Made by a program: the position numbers and the translations under genes. Below the pieces are notes generated by a model. That model was given only the letters and a program-made list of their open reading frames with translations. It was not told where the DNA came from and ran no database searches. A stretch of DNA of 36,009 bases from RGIG5579 sp045580105 (GTDB lineage: Bacteria; Bacillota; Clostridia; Oscillospirales; SIG627), in assembly GCA_045580105.1 (NCBI GenBank), contig JAZNNH010000001.1, forward strand, positions 1-36,009, written 5' to 3'. Shown here in pieces: positions 8,501 through 15,384 of the stretch (position 1 is its first letter; each line of letters opens with the position of its first letter).

Positions 8501-9334
8501 ATGTTGGATCTGAACTTGAACGATTTGATCGAACGCGCATTGAAAGAGGATATCGGAACGGGTGATATTACTACCTGCTCTACCATTCCGGAGGACAAGG
8601 TCATTACCGGCCGTTTCCTTGCCAAAGAAGCGGGCATTCTCTGCGGAATGGAAGTGGCAAAAGCGGTGTTCCGCTACGTTGACCCTACCATTGAACTGAG
8701 TAGCACCAAATCCGACGGCGACAAGATCGAAGTCGGCGAGGTGATCGCAACCGTTTCGGGAAATGCTCGTTCCATTCTCACGGGAGAACGCCTTTCCTTG
8801 AATCTGATGCAGCACATGTCCGGCATTGCCACGAGAACCAACGAAGCCGTCCAAAAGGTGGCGGGAACGCGCGCACGCATTGCCGACACCCGTAAAACCA
8901 CACCCGGACTGCGCGTGCTGGAAAAATATGCGGTCAAATGCGGCGGCGGCTCCAATCACCGTTTCAATTTGGCAGACGGGGTACTGATCAAAGACAATCA
9001 CATCGTTTCCGCAGGCGGAATTACCCAAGCGGTTTCGATGGCACGCAGCAACATTCCCCACACACTCAAAATCGAAGTCGAGGTCGAAACCTTTGACCAG
9101 TTGAAGGAAGCACTGGATGCCGGTGCCGACATCATTATGCTGGATAATATGACCTATGATGAAATGAAACAGGCAGTGGAAATCGTAAACGGAAGAGCGC
9201 TGACCGAGGCGAGCGGCAATATGGGCGAAAAAGACCTGAAAAAAGTTGCCGAAACCGGTGTTGATTTGATTTCCATCGGTGCACTGACCCACTCCGTCAA
9301 GGCGCTGGACATCAGCTTAAAATTCAAGTTTTAA
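8501..9334 (+). CDS. nadC: Nicotinate-nucleotide pyrophosphorylase (carboxylating)
   Basis: Quinolinate phosphoribosyltransferase: quinolinate + PRPP to nicotinate mononucleotide + CO2 + PPi, the last step specific to the de novo pathway. The 277-aa length is normal. Seen: N-terminal LIERALKEDIGTGDITT, GERLSLNLMQHMSGIAT, the substrate-binding block ADTRKTTPGLRVLEKYAV and CGGGSNHRFNLADGVLIKDNH, then EVEVETFDQ and the phosphate-binding end ASGNMGEKD ... ISIGALTHS. A good AAAGGAG precedes ATG. The order nadA-nadB-nadC completes the pathway from aspartate to NaMN. The TAA stop directly abuts the repeat element at 9335. Confidence 0.96.
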   Translation: MLDLNLNDLIERALKEDIGTGDITTCSTIPEDKVITGRFLAKEAGILCGMEVAKAVFRYVDPTIELSSTKSDGDKIEVGEVIATVSGNARSILTGERLSLNLMQHMSGIATRTNEAVQKVAGTRARIADTRKTTPGLRVLEKYAVKCGGGSNHRFNLADGVLIKDNHIVSAGGITQAVSMARSNIPHTLKIEVEVETFDQLKEALDAGADIIMLDNMTYDEMKQAVEIVNGRALTEASGNMGEKDLKKVAETGVDLISIGALTHSVKALDISLKFKF

Positions 9335-9533
9335 CCTACTTTCTTTTGAAAAAGAAAGTGTGACAAAGAAAACGTCGTAATGAATGACAATAAAAAGAAG
9401 GACTGAAATCTCAGCCCTTCTTTTGTTTTTTTATTTTTCCCCTTGCAAAAGTTTTTGGAGGTTCAGAACCTTTTTTCAAAAAGGTTCTGAGCACAAAAGC
9501 TTCTTTGGTTCCCATCTTTCAAAGAAAGGAACC
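9335..9533. repeat. Modular palindromic intergenic repeat, copy 1
   Basis: Directly after the nadC stop lies an imperfect 28-bp palindrome (9335-9362), then a CAAAGAAAAC box (9364-9373), a terminator hairpin (9393-9424), a CCCCTTGCAAAAGTTTTTGG box, a perfect 13-bp-arm hairpin with a 2-base spacer (9463-9475 / 9478-9490), and a third compound hairpin (9507-9533). The palindrome, boxes and the 9463-9490 hairpin recur at 29855-30052, also directly after a TAA. The stretch contains no gene I can support. It resembles MITE/REP-like structured intergenic repeats, but no transposase or target duplication is seen. Confidence 0.8.
9393..9430 (+). terminator. Terminator downstream of nadC
   Basis: A 14-bp stem with one mismatch (9393-9406 with 9411-9424, loop AATC) followed by a T-rich tract. 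A near-identical hairpin core (GGACTGA / TCAG-CC) ends the second repeat copy. Confidence 0.8.
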
Positions 9534-9631
9534 CGCTTCTCTTCACTTGGTACGAAAAATTTTTCGCAGAATCCCTCTTAAGAATCGGGGGGAGCGAAAC
9601 ACCATGATTTTCATCTGCTGCCTCCTTCCAC

Positions 9632-9778
9632 TCAACATTTCGAAAATAATATCCCGGCGGTCACGATCACGCCTGCCTCCAAAACGATCAGAACCGTTTC
9701 CGGCAGAAAGAACGCGACCAAAATACCACAGCCGAACGACATAACCCCAATGCCCACGGTTTTTGCCCTTGTCATCAT
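9632..9778 (-). CDS. Small hydrophobic membrane protein (~48 aa)
   Basis: The minus-strand frame encodes MTRAKTVG followed by a glycine-rich hydrophobic stretch (GIGVMSFGCGILVAFFLP) and a second one (TVLIVLEAGVIVTAGILF), consistent with a small two-helix or hairpin membrane protein. Three consecutive ATGs begin at 9781, 9778 and 9775; GGGAG (9785-9789) is 3, 6 or 9 bases away, so the second or third is preferred. A TATAAT (9812-9817, minus strand) lies upstream at a sensible distance, with no good -35. Small proteins of this look are common in Clostridia, but the function is unknown. Confidence 0.6.
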   Translation of the reverse strand: MMTRAKTVGIGVMSFGCGILVAFFLPETVLIVLEAGVIVTAGILFSKC

Positions 9779-9889
9779 CATGCTCTCCCAAAAAAAGTAT
9801 GTTCTGATTGTATTATATGCCGAAAAGAAAAAAAGGTTTCTTCTTCTCAAATTTTTTCTTGTTTCATACAATAAATTGAGGTGAAACCA

Positions 9890-10315
9890 ATGAAAACAAA
9901 GCCAAAAGCAAAAAAAGACGAGAAGAAAACCCCGCCCCTTGTCCTACCCCCTGCGGCAATCACAAAAATCGAGCCCACAAAATACGCATCGCTTCTGAAA
10001 ACGTGGTCGGGCAAGTGGCAGGACAAAAGCACCGTCGCCTACCGGGTTACCTTGCCGTCAATCGAAGAGACCGATACCATGCAGTATTTAGAATCCCTTC
10101 GCGACGCCTTTCTCCTCTTTCTCAAAAAAGCCGCCGCAACCCAAAGAAACGAGGTTTGGTTCGGAGGGCTGAGCGTTTCCGTTCACGAAAACACCCTCAC
10201 CCTCTCCACGGCTTTCTGCCCCTTTTCCGAGCGCGCTTTTGTGCCGCGGGCAAAGCTTTTCCTCGACGAGAACGGCGCGATTCAAGGCATCACCCCTCAT
10301 CGCAAAACAAAATGA
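9890..10315 (+). CDS. Hypothetical protein, 141 aa, lysine-rich N-terminus
   Basis: I do not recognise this protein. The first ~20 residues are very basic (MKTKPKAKKDEKK), followed by a proline-rich linker and a compact ~110-aa region with a mixed alpha/beta look (VAYRVTLPSIEETD, an LRDAFLLFLKKAAA helix, EVWFGGLSVSVHENTLTLSTAF). There is no signal peptide or membrane helix, so it is probably cytosolic; the basic tail could contact nucleic acid or membranes (inference). ATG 9890 is chosen because TTGAGGTG lies 5-6 bases upstream; an in-frame GTG at 9881 would sit inside that site. It ends at a strong terminator shared with the convergent gene. Confidence 0.7.
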   Translation: MKTKPKAKKDEKKTPPLVLPPAAITKIEPTKYASLLKTWSGKWQDKSTVAYRVTLPSIEETDTMQYLESLRDAFLLFLKKAAATQRNEVWFGGLSVSVHENTLTLSTAFCPFSERAFVPRAKLFLDENGAIQGITPHRKTK

Positions 10316-10317
10316 AA

Positions 10318-10357
10318 AAAGAATGCGAGACTTCCCGGTCGAAAGTCTCGCGTTTTT
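10318..10357. terminator. Terminator between convergent genes
   Basis: A perfect 9-bp stem, 10325-10333 with 10343-10351, followed by GTTTTT on the plus strand. An A-run on the left suggests some function for the minus-strand gene ending at 10362 too. Confidence 0.82.
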
Positions 10358-10361
10358 CTGT

Positions 10362-12554
10362 TTACGAAAAAAGATCTCTTTCATCGTCCCCCGCGTCTTC
10401 CCACTTACCCTGCTTTGCCCAAGGGCAGGTGGCAGGCCACGGCGGCAAATTCCGTTCCCGATTGAGCTGCCAAGGGGCTTGAGAGCCGTCGGGAAGAGCG
10501 GCTTGATCGGGAACCGATCTTGCGCCGACCGTCGGCAGGCATCCGGCCTCCACCGCATCGGAAATGGCGGCAAGCCGCGTTCTGGTTTGGTTGCCTACCA
10601 CGCCATCCGCCGCAAGTCCGAAGATCCGCTGAAACGCGATCACGGCAGTTTCGGTTCTGCGCCCGAAGACCCCGTCCACCGAAACCGCAGGCACCGCGGC
10701 AACGGAAGCGTGAATCTCATTGAGCCGCTCCTGCACCCAGCGCACGTCCGCACCGGTGTTTCCGTAGCGCAAAAGCCGACCGGTCAAAACTTCGCCGTTG
10801 TCCAAGCACCCCGAAGCAATCGATCCGAAGGTGCGATTGAGTGCATTCCAAGTCACTCTTCCTACCACGCCGTCCACCGAAAGGCCGAACAGCCGCTGGA
10901 ATTCTCGCACCGCCGTGCGCATTCGTGTCCCGAAAATACCGTCCTCTTCGAGCGAAGGAATGGTGACAAACACGGGTCGAATGCGATTGAGAAGCATCTG
11001 CACGTACAAAACGTTTTCCCCGGAAGCGCCGATGCGCAAGGGAGAGCCGGGATAGGGCTTAATACGCAGATTCCCCTCCTCCGTTACGTCCAAATACACC
11101 GAAACGATTCGATTCCAGGTATTTTCCCCCACCACACCGTCTACAAAAAGACCGTAATAGTCCTGAAAGGCGCGAACCGCGTTTTGCGTGCTTCTGCCAA
11201 AACGCCCGTCAATGGCAAGATCGGGCAAAAAAGGATTGAACGCGGCAACCGTTTTCAGATAAAACTGCAGGGTTTGCACCGAAGTGCCGGTATCCCCGAA
11301 ACGAAGCAGGCCCGGGAACGCGTTGTCATCGTACTGTGGCCGCTCCCCTTCGCTGTTGAGCTCCGCTAATTTCTTCACCGCAACGTAAATATAGGAAATG
11401 CGATACCAAGTTTTCTTTCCCACCACGCCGTCCGGCGTCAAATCAAAAATGCGCTGAAACGCGCGCACCGCCGCCTGCGTTTCGGCCCCGAATACACCGT
11501 CCACCCGATTGATGGCGCCAATGGCGGGGTAATTGACGCGAATGCGGTTGAGCTGTTGCTGAATCGTCTTCACCGATTGGCCGGAAGAGCCGACTCGCAA
11601 GGGAGAGCCGGGGTAAGATTCTTCAATGCCGCGGATGTCGTTGCTTTCCACGATTTCCACGTCACCGTAATAAAACTGGAGAATTTCCTCCACCGAAAGA
11701 CCGTTGTTGGCAAGCGTTACCGTCCCCCATTGAGAAAGCCCTGCGCAGGTAACGCTCGTGCCGTTGCAGTATTCCGCAAAATACGGATCGATCCTGCCGG
11801 GTCGGCGGATGTATTCATTGAAAATCTCATCGACAATGGCAGAAATGCTGTCGTAAATGTTCCTGCCGTAAACGTAGTACTGATCGTAAGCGGTGGAATT
11901 GGTGATATTGAAATTATATCCTCGGGAGGGATACCACTCGGTAAAAATACGATTGAGCGCAAGGGAAATCTGGCAGAGAATATTCGCACGAAGACTTCGT
12001 TCCGGCCAAGTCGGGTAGACTTCGCTCGACGCCACGTTTTTGATGTAATCCACAAAGGGCACGGTCACGTTCGAGGCGGAAGAGGCGGGCGTTCCCAAAT
12101 GCACGGTGATTCGTTCGGGAATGAACACGCTCGAGAGAACTCGCTCGTCCCCACTGGGCTTTTCACGAAAACGGTCAGAGTCCGAGCGCAGCGCGTGCGG
12201 TCCGATTTCATATTCCAGCACCTCATCTTCGCTCTGTCCGCGCGGGATCATTTCCACGGGAAGCTGGCTCTTCTCGTCGGCAAAAATCTGAACGCCGCGG
12301 ATCAAAAAGCTATAAAATCCATCGGCAGACACCAACACGTCATACGTCGAATACGGAAGTTCTTCCTGCGGGGAAAGCGAGAGCGCGCGATCGGGAGCGG
12401 AAAGGGAAAAGCTGCGCGAAACACCGCCCGCACCACTGACCCGATCCTCTCCCAAAATCTCTCCCGAGGGGGAAAGGATCTGAACGAGCGCACCCGGCAC
12501 GGGGAACGCACTGTCCGCACTGCGAACGGTAACAAAAAGGGTTCCTTGAGCCAT
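10362..12554 (-). CDS. SpoIID/LytB-like protein with four peptidoglycan-binding repeats
   Basis: A 730-aa multidomain protein. Approximate residues: an N-terminal beta-rich domain (1-105) like carboxypeptidase-regulatory or PEGA modules; a SpoIID/LytB-like region (165-300) with VPFVDYIKNVASSEVYPTWP and, near its end, CAGLSQWGTVTLANNGLSVEEILQFYYGDVEIV; then four PG_binding_1 repeats at about 315-390, 415-487, 502-575 and 592-665, each with an R(Y/F/V/I)G-x-x-G start, DG-x-FG, V-x-x-FQ and DGVVG. A cysteine- and proline-containing tail follows. SpoIID members are lytic transglycosylases acting on denuded glycans, or their regulators. No signal peptide is visible, so a forespore, mother-cell or lysis-linked role is possible. 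ATG 12554 has an ideal AAAGGAG; the in-frame TTG two codons earlier does not. Confidence 0.85.
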   Translation of the reverse strand: MAQGTLFVTVRSADSAFPVPGALVQILSPSGEILGEDRVSGAGGVSRSFSLSAPDRALSLSPQEELPYSTYDVLVSADGFYSFLIRGVQIFADEKSQLPVEMIPRGQSEDEVLEYEIGPHALRSDSDRFREKPSGDERVLSSVFIPERITVHLGTPASSASNVTVPFVDYIKNVASSEVYPTWPERSLRANILCQISLALNRIFTEWYPSRGYNFNITNSTAYDQYYVYGRNIYDSISAIVDEIFNEYIRRPGRIDPYFAEYCNGTSVTCAGLSQWGTVTLANNGLSVEEILQFYYGDVEIVESNDIRGIEESYPGSPLRVGSSGQSVKTIQQQLNRIRVNYPAIGAINRVDGVFGAETQAAVRAFQRIFDLTPDGVVGKKTWYRISYIYVAVKKLAELNSEGERPQYDDNAFPGLLRFGDTGTSVQTLQFYLKTVAAFNPFLPDLAIDGRFGRSTQNAVRAFQDYYGLFVDGVVGENTWNRIVSVYLDVTEEGNLRIKPYPGSPLRIGASGENVLYVQMLLNRIRPVFVTIPSLEEDGIFGTRMRTAVREFQRLFGLSVDGVVGRVTWNALNRTFGSIASGCLDNGEVLTGRLLRYGNTGADVRWVQERLNEIHASVAAVPAVSVDGVFGRRTETAVIAFQRIFGLAADGVVGNQTRTRLAAISDAVEAGCLPTVGARSVPDQAALPDGSQAPWQLNRERNLPPWPATCPWAKQGKWEDAGDDERDLFS

Positions 12555-12572
12555 AAACAATCTCCTTTCAAA

Positions 12573-12584
12573 AACAAGCTTGTT
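12573..12584. promoter_or_regulatory. 12-bp perfect palindrome upstream of the SpoIID-like gene
   Basis: AACAAGCTTGTT lies between the SD and a possible minus-strand -10 (TAAAAT, 12587-12592). It could be an operator half-site pair, but it is short and no repeat of it supports this. Confidence 0.25.
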
Positions 12585-12625
12585 CTATTTTATGTTGCTC
12601 CCCTTTTTCGGTGATTTTGTTTGAA

Positions 12626-12654
12626 TTGACAAAAAAGGCGAAAAATGCTATCAT
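12626..12654 (+). promoter_or_regulatory. Promoter for the ECF S-component gene
   Basis: TTGACA (12626-12631), 17-bp spacer ending in TGC (extended -10), then TATCAT (12649-12654). The leader of about 27 bases is too short for a riboswitch. Confidence 0.82.
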
Positions 12655-12687
12655 TGGTTAGATTTTTAATAGAAAAGAGGACTTGTT

Positions 12688-13233
12688 TTGGCAAGCAGAA
12701 AAACCGTCCGCATCCGCAGTATCGTCTATGCCGCCGTTTGTCTGGCGCTGTGTATCGTTCTGCCCTTTTTGACGGGCAACATCCCCGCCCTCGGAAAGCA
12801 GTTTGCGCCCATGCATTTTCCCGTCCTTTTGTGCGGCTATATCGCAGGCCCCGTCTGGGGCTGTGTCGTCGGCGCCATCGCGCCTTTTCTGCGCTATTTT
12901 GTTGCAGGCGCTCCCGCACTCTATCCCGATGCGATCCGCATGGCGGCAGAGCTTTGTGTCTACGGCCTTTCGGCAGGGCTTTTTTATCGGTATCTGCCTA
13001 AAAAGCCCTTGGGCATTTACTCCGGCCTTCTCTGCGCACAGTTCTTCGGACGGCTGGCTTGGGGCATCACGCAGTATCTGCTGAGCGTAATCGATCCCGC
13101 CAATCCCTTTTACATCGAAATGGTTGCCACACAAACCGTGACCGCTTCCCTTTACGGCATTCTGATTCAGCTTGTTCTCATCCCCCCCATTGTCCTTGCC
13201 ATGCAAAGAGCAAGGTTCATTTCCAAATATTGA
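12688..13233 (+). CDS. ECF transporter S component (substrate unknown)
   Basis: An integral membrane protein of 181 aa with about six hydrophobic segments, the size of ECF substrate-binding (S) subunits that capture vitamins or their precursors and share an EcfA/A'/T energising module encoded elsewhere. Seen: a positively charged N-terminus, NIPALGKQFAPMHFPVLLCGYIAGPVWGCVVGAIAPFLRY, then an amphipathic PDAIRMAAELCVYGLSAGLFYRYL. The PMHxPVLLCG...G...P.LR pattern is typical of a Firmicutes S-component subgroup often annotated only as ECF transporter S component. No energising genes are nearby. The start is TTG at 12688 with AAAAGAGG 7 bases upstream. It has its own promoter and ends at a bidirectional terminator. 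Confidence 0.85.
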   Translation: MASRKTVRIRSIVYAAVCLALCIVLPFLTGNIPALGKQFAPMHFPVLLCGYIAGPVWGCVVGAIAPFLRYFVAGAPALYPDAIRMAAELCVYGLSAGLFYRYLPKKPLGIYSGLLCAQFFGRLAWGITQYLLSVIDPANPFYIEMVATQTVTASLYGILIQLVLIPPIVLAMQRARFISKY

Positions 13234-13241
13234 AGCAAAAG

Positions 13242-13272
13242 AAAAAACCACCCGAATCGGGTGGTTTTTTTG
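13242..13272. terminator. Bidirectional terminator between ECF S and ABC permease genes
   Basis: A 13-bp perfect stem (13242-13254 with 13258-13270, loop AAT) with A- and T-runs on either side; it serves both convergent genes. Confidence 0.92.
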
Positions 13273-13281
13273 TTTTGCTTT

Positions 13282-14277
13282 TCATCGGTCTTCGCGGAAA
13301 TAATTTTGCCCCAGCGCGGCGGGCAGACCGGAGCTTCCGCGCTTGTTTCGAATGGAGGTGATCAAGAGAACGATCGCGGTGATGATGAAGGGAAGCGCCT
13401 GATAGAGCTGAGTGGGAATCTTGGCAAGGAAGCCGAGTGTTTCGGGGAAGGTCATTGCAAGACTGGTTCCGGACACGCGCAAGGTGTTGAAAAAGCCGAA
13501 TACGAACGTGCCCACAATCGCAAGGGCGGGATTCCAATTGGCGAAGATAACCAGCGCCACGGCAATCCAGCCATAGCCGTTGATCCAGCAGCTGCTGTTA
13601 AACGAGCCGGACATATTCAGCGCCATATAATAGCCGCCGATGCCCATAATGCCGCAGCCCAAAATGATGTGCAGATATTTGGTTCGTTTCACGTTGATTC
13701 CGACCGAATCTGCCGCCGCGGGATTTTCTCCCACTGCGCGAAGGCGCAATCCGGGCGTACTGTGCTTTAAGTACCACCACATCAAAACGGCGATCACAAC
13801 TCCCAGATACACCAGCGCGTTGTGAGAAAAGAAGCCGTATCCGATCACGGGAATCTTGGAAAGGACGGGAATGGGCTTTTCCGCAAAGCCGCTGACAATG
13901 TTTTCAAAATTTCCCATCACCGGCCAACCGACGGCTTTGACGCCGTTGCCGACGAAAAAGTAAATGCCCAAACCAAAGGTGGTCAGAGTCAAGCCGGTAA
14001 TGTTCTGATTGGCTTGGAGAGAAACGGTGAGGACGGCAAACAAAAGACCGCAAAGCGCGCCCATCACAAACGCCGCTAAAATCCCCATCCCAATGCTATT
14101 GGTGTAGCATCCCAAAAGATAACCGAAAATCGCGCCGACTGCCATCGTACCCTCGACACCGAGGTTCAAGCTGCCGGATTTTTCGACTACGATTTCCCCT
14201 ACCGTGCCGTAGAGCAAGGGAATGTTAAACACCACGATATTATGAATAAAAGAAGTAATAACGCCAAGTTTATCCAT
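13282..14277 (-). CDS. ABC transporter permease (BMP/nucleoside type, NupQ-like)
   Basis: A 331-aa polytopic membrane protein of the branched-chain/ribose-type permease superfamily. The N-terminal IPLLYGTVGEIVVEKSGSLNLGVEGTMAVGAIFGY is the characteristic signature of the second permease of nucleoside-type BMP importers. Repeated hydrophobic helices run to about residue 315. It is the last gene of the operon; its ATG (14275-14277) lies inside the end of the upstream permease gene (8-bp overlap) with an AAGGAGG site, so the two subunits are probably made in equal amount as a heterodimeric channel. Substrate is inferred from family resemblance as nucleosides, though simple sugars or other BMP ligands remain possible. 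Confidence 0.9.
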   Translation of the reverse strand: MDKLGVITSFIHNIVVFNIPLLYGTVGEIVVEKSGSLNLGVEGTMAVGAIFGYLLGCYTNSIGMGILAAFVMGALCGLLFAVLTVSLQANQNITGLTLTTFGLGIYFFVGNGVKAVGWPVMGNFENIVSGFAEKPIPVLSKIPVIGYGFFSHNALVYLGVVIAVLMWWYLKHSTPGLRLRAVGENPAAADSVGINVKRTKYLHIILGCGIMGIGGYYMALNMSGSFNSSCWINGYGWIAVALVIFANWNPALAIVGTFVFGFFNTLRVSGTSLAMTFPETLGFLAKIPTQLYQALPFIITAIVLLITSIRNKRGSSGLPAALGQNYFREDR

Positions 14278-15382
14278 TGGTTTTTCCTCCTTTTTGCGTG
14301 CGAACCATCTGGAATCGAGTGTAGAAATCGGCGGCCAACACCAAGAAGAGAATCAAGCCCTGAAGCATATTCGCAAAGCTGGAGTCGACACGGGAAAACG
14401 TGGCGGCAGCCACCATCGAACCGTGCTGCAACACACAGATCAGAGCAGAAACCACCAAAATCACACCGGTGTTGAGCTGGGAAAGCCACGCAACCGTGAT
14501 TCCCGTCCAGCCCACGTCGTCGGTGATGGCAGTGGAAAGCACCCCTGCCGTGCCCACCTTGAATGCGGCGGAAAGACCGATCAGCGCGGCGGAAAGAAAG
14601 ACCGTGCGCAGCACAATGCGTCCCGATTTCATACCGGCGTAACGTGCCGTTCCGGCACTGTCACCGATGACGCTGATCTCATATCCGTGCTTGGTGTATT
14701 TTAAATAAACAAACATCAAAACCGCAAGAGCGAGTGTGAAGAGAACGCAAACGTTGAGCTCAAATTTTCCGCCCAAAGGAATGCCGGTAAACGAAGCGAT
14801 CTCGCGGAAACTGCGGAACACGGGACGGGCAGAGCCCTCGTCCAAGAAAAAGTTCCAATCCGCTTTGGTTTCCCCGATAAAATTGAGAACGTAAAGCGCG
14901 ATGTAGTTGAGCATCAGGGTCATCAAGGTTTCGTTGGTGCCAAAGCGCACCTTGAGCGCGCCGGCAAGAAGACCGTAAAGTCCGGCAAGAAGCATCGCGG
15001 CAAGACACATCAAAAGAAGCGTTGCCCACATCGGAGCGTGCGGCCCGACGCGGAAAGCAATGAACGCCGCGGCAATGGAGCCCATAATGAACTGTCCCTC
15101 GCCGCCGATGTTCCAAAATCGCATTTTGAAGGAGAGGGAAAGCGCGATTGAGGTCAGCGCCAGCGGAACGAGCTCCTTGAAATAGTTCATAAAGGTTTTA
15201 TAGGCAATGCGGTTGCCGACCGTGCCCATCGTGAACATCTGAAAATAATATTCGATCGGGTCAACGTCAATGGCAAGAAGAATGCCCGCGCCGATCAAAA
15301 GCGCCAGAAGCACCGCCGCAAGATAAATCAAACAGCGCTTCCAAAGAGGGCAGTGGTTGCGTTTTACAATATGAAATCCCAT
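14270..15382 (-). CDS. ABC transporter permease (BMP/nucleoside type, NupP-like)
   Basis: A 370-aa permease, longer than its partner, beginning MGFHIVKRN and a first helix IYLAAVLLALLIGAGILLAI, then a region ALTSIALSLSFKMRFWNIGGEGQFIMGSIAAA that mirrors the LNLGVEG signature of the partner subunit. About nine to ten membrane segments follow. The ATG at 15382 is preferred to the GTG at 15388 because AAGGAGG lies 7 bases upstream of the ATG but abuts the GTG. The gap from the ATPase stop is 2 bp, so translation is likely coupled. Confidence 0.9.
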   Translation of the reverse strand: MGFHIVKRNHCPLWKRCLIYLAAVLLALLIGAGILLAIDVDPIEYYFQMFTMGTVGNRIAYKTFMNYFKELVPLALTSIALSLSFKMRFWNIGGEGQFIMGSIAAAFIAFRVGPHAPMWATLLLMCLAAMLLAGLYGLLAGALKVRFGTNETLMTLMLNYIALYVLNFIGETKADWNFFLDEGSARPVFRSFREIASFTGIPLGGKFELNVCVLFTLALAVLMFVYLKYTKHGYEISVIGDSAGTARYAGMKSGRIVLRTVFLSAALIGLSAAFKVGTAGVLSTAITDDVGWTGITVAWLSQLNTGVILVVSALICVLQHGSMVAAATFSRVDSSFANMLQGLILFLVLAADFYTRFQMVRTQKGGKTNG

Positions 15383-15384
15383 CC

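Noticed and set aside
12555..12615. Sigma-A or sporulation sigma promoter for the SpoIID-like gene
   Set aside because: A TAAAAT is present at 12587-12592 but no acceptable -35 at the normal distance, and no convincing sigma-E/G/K consensus, so no promoter was called.
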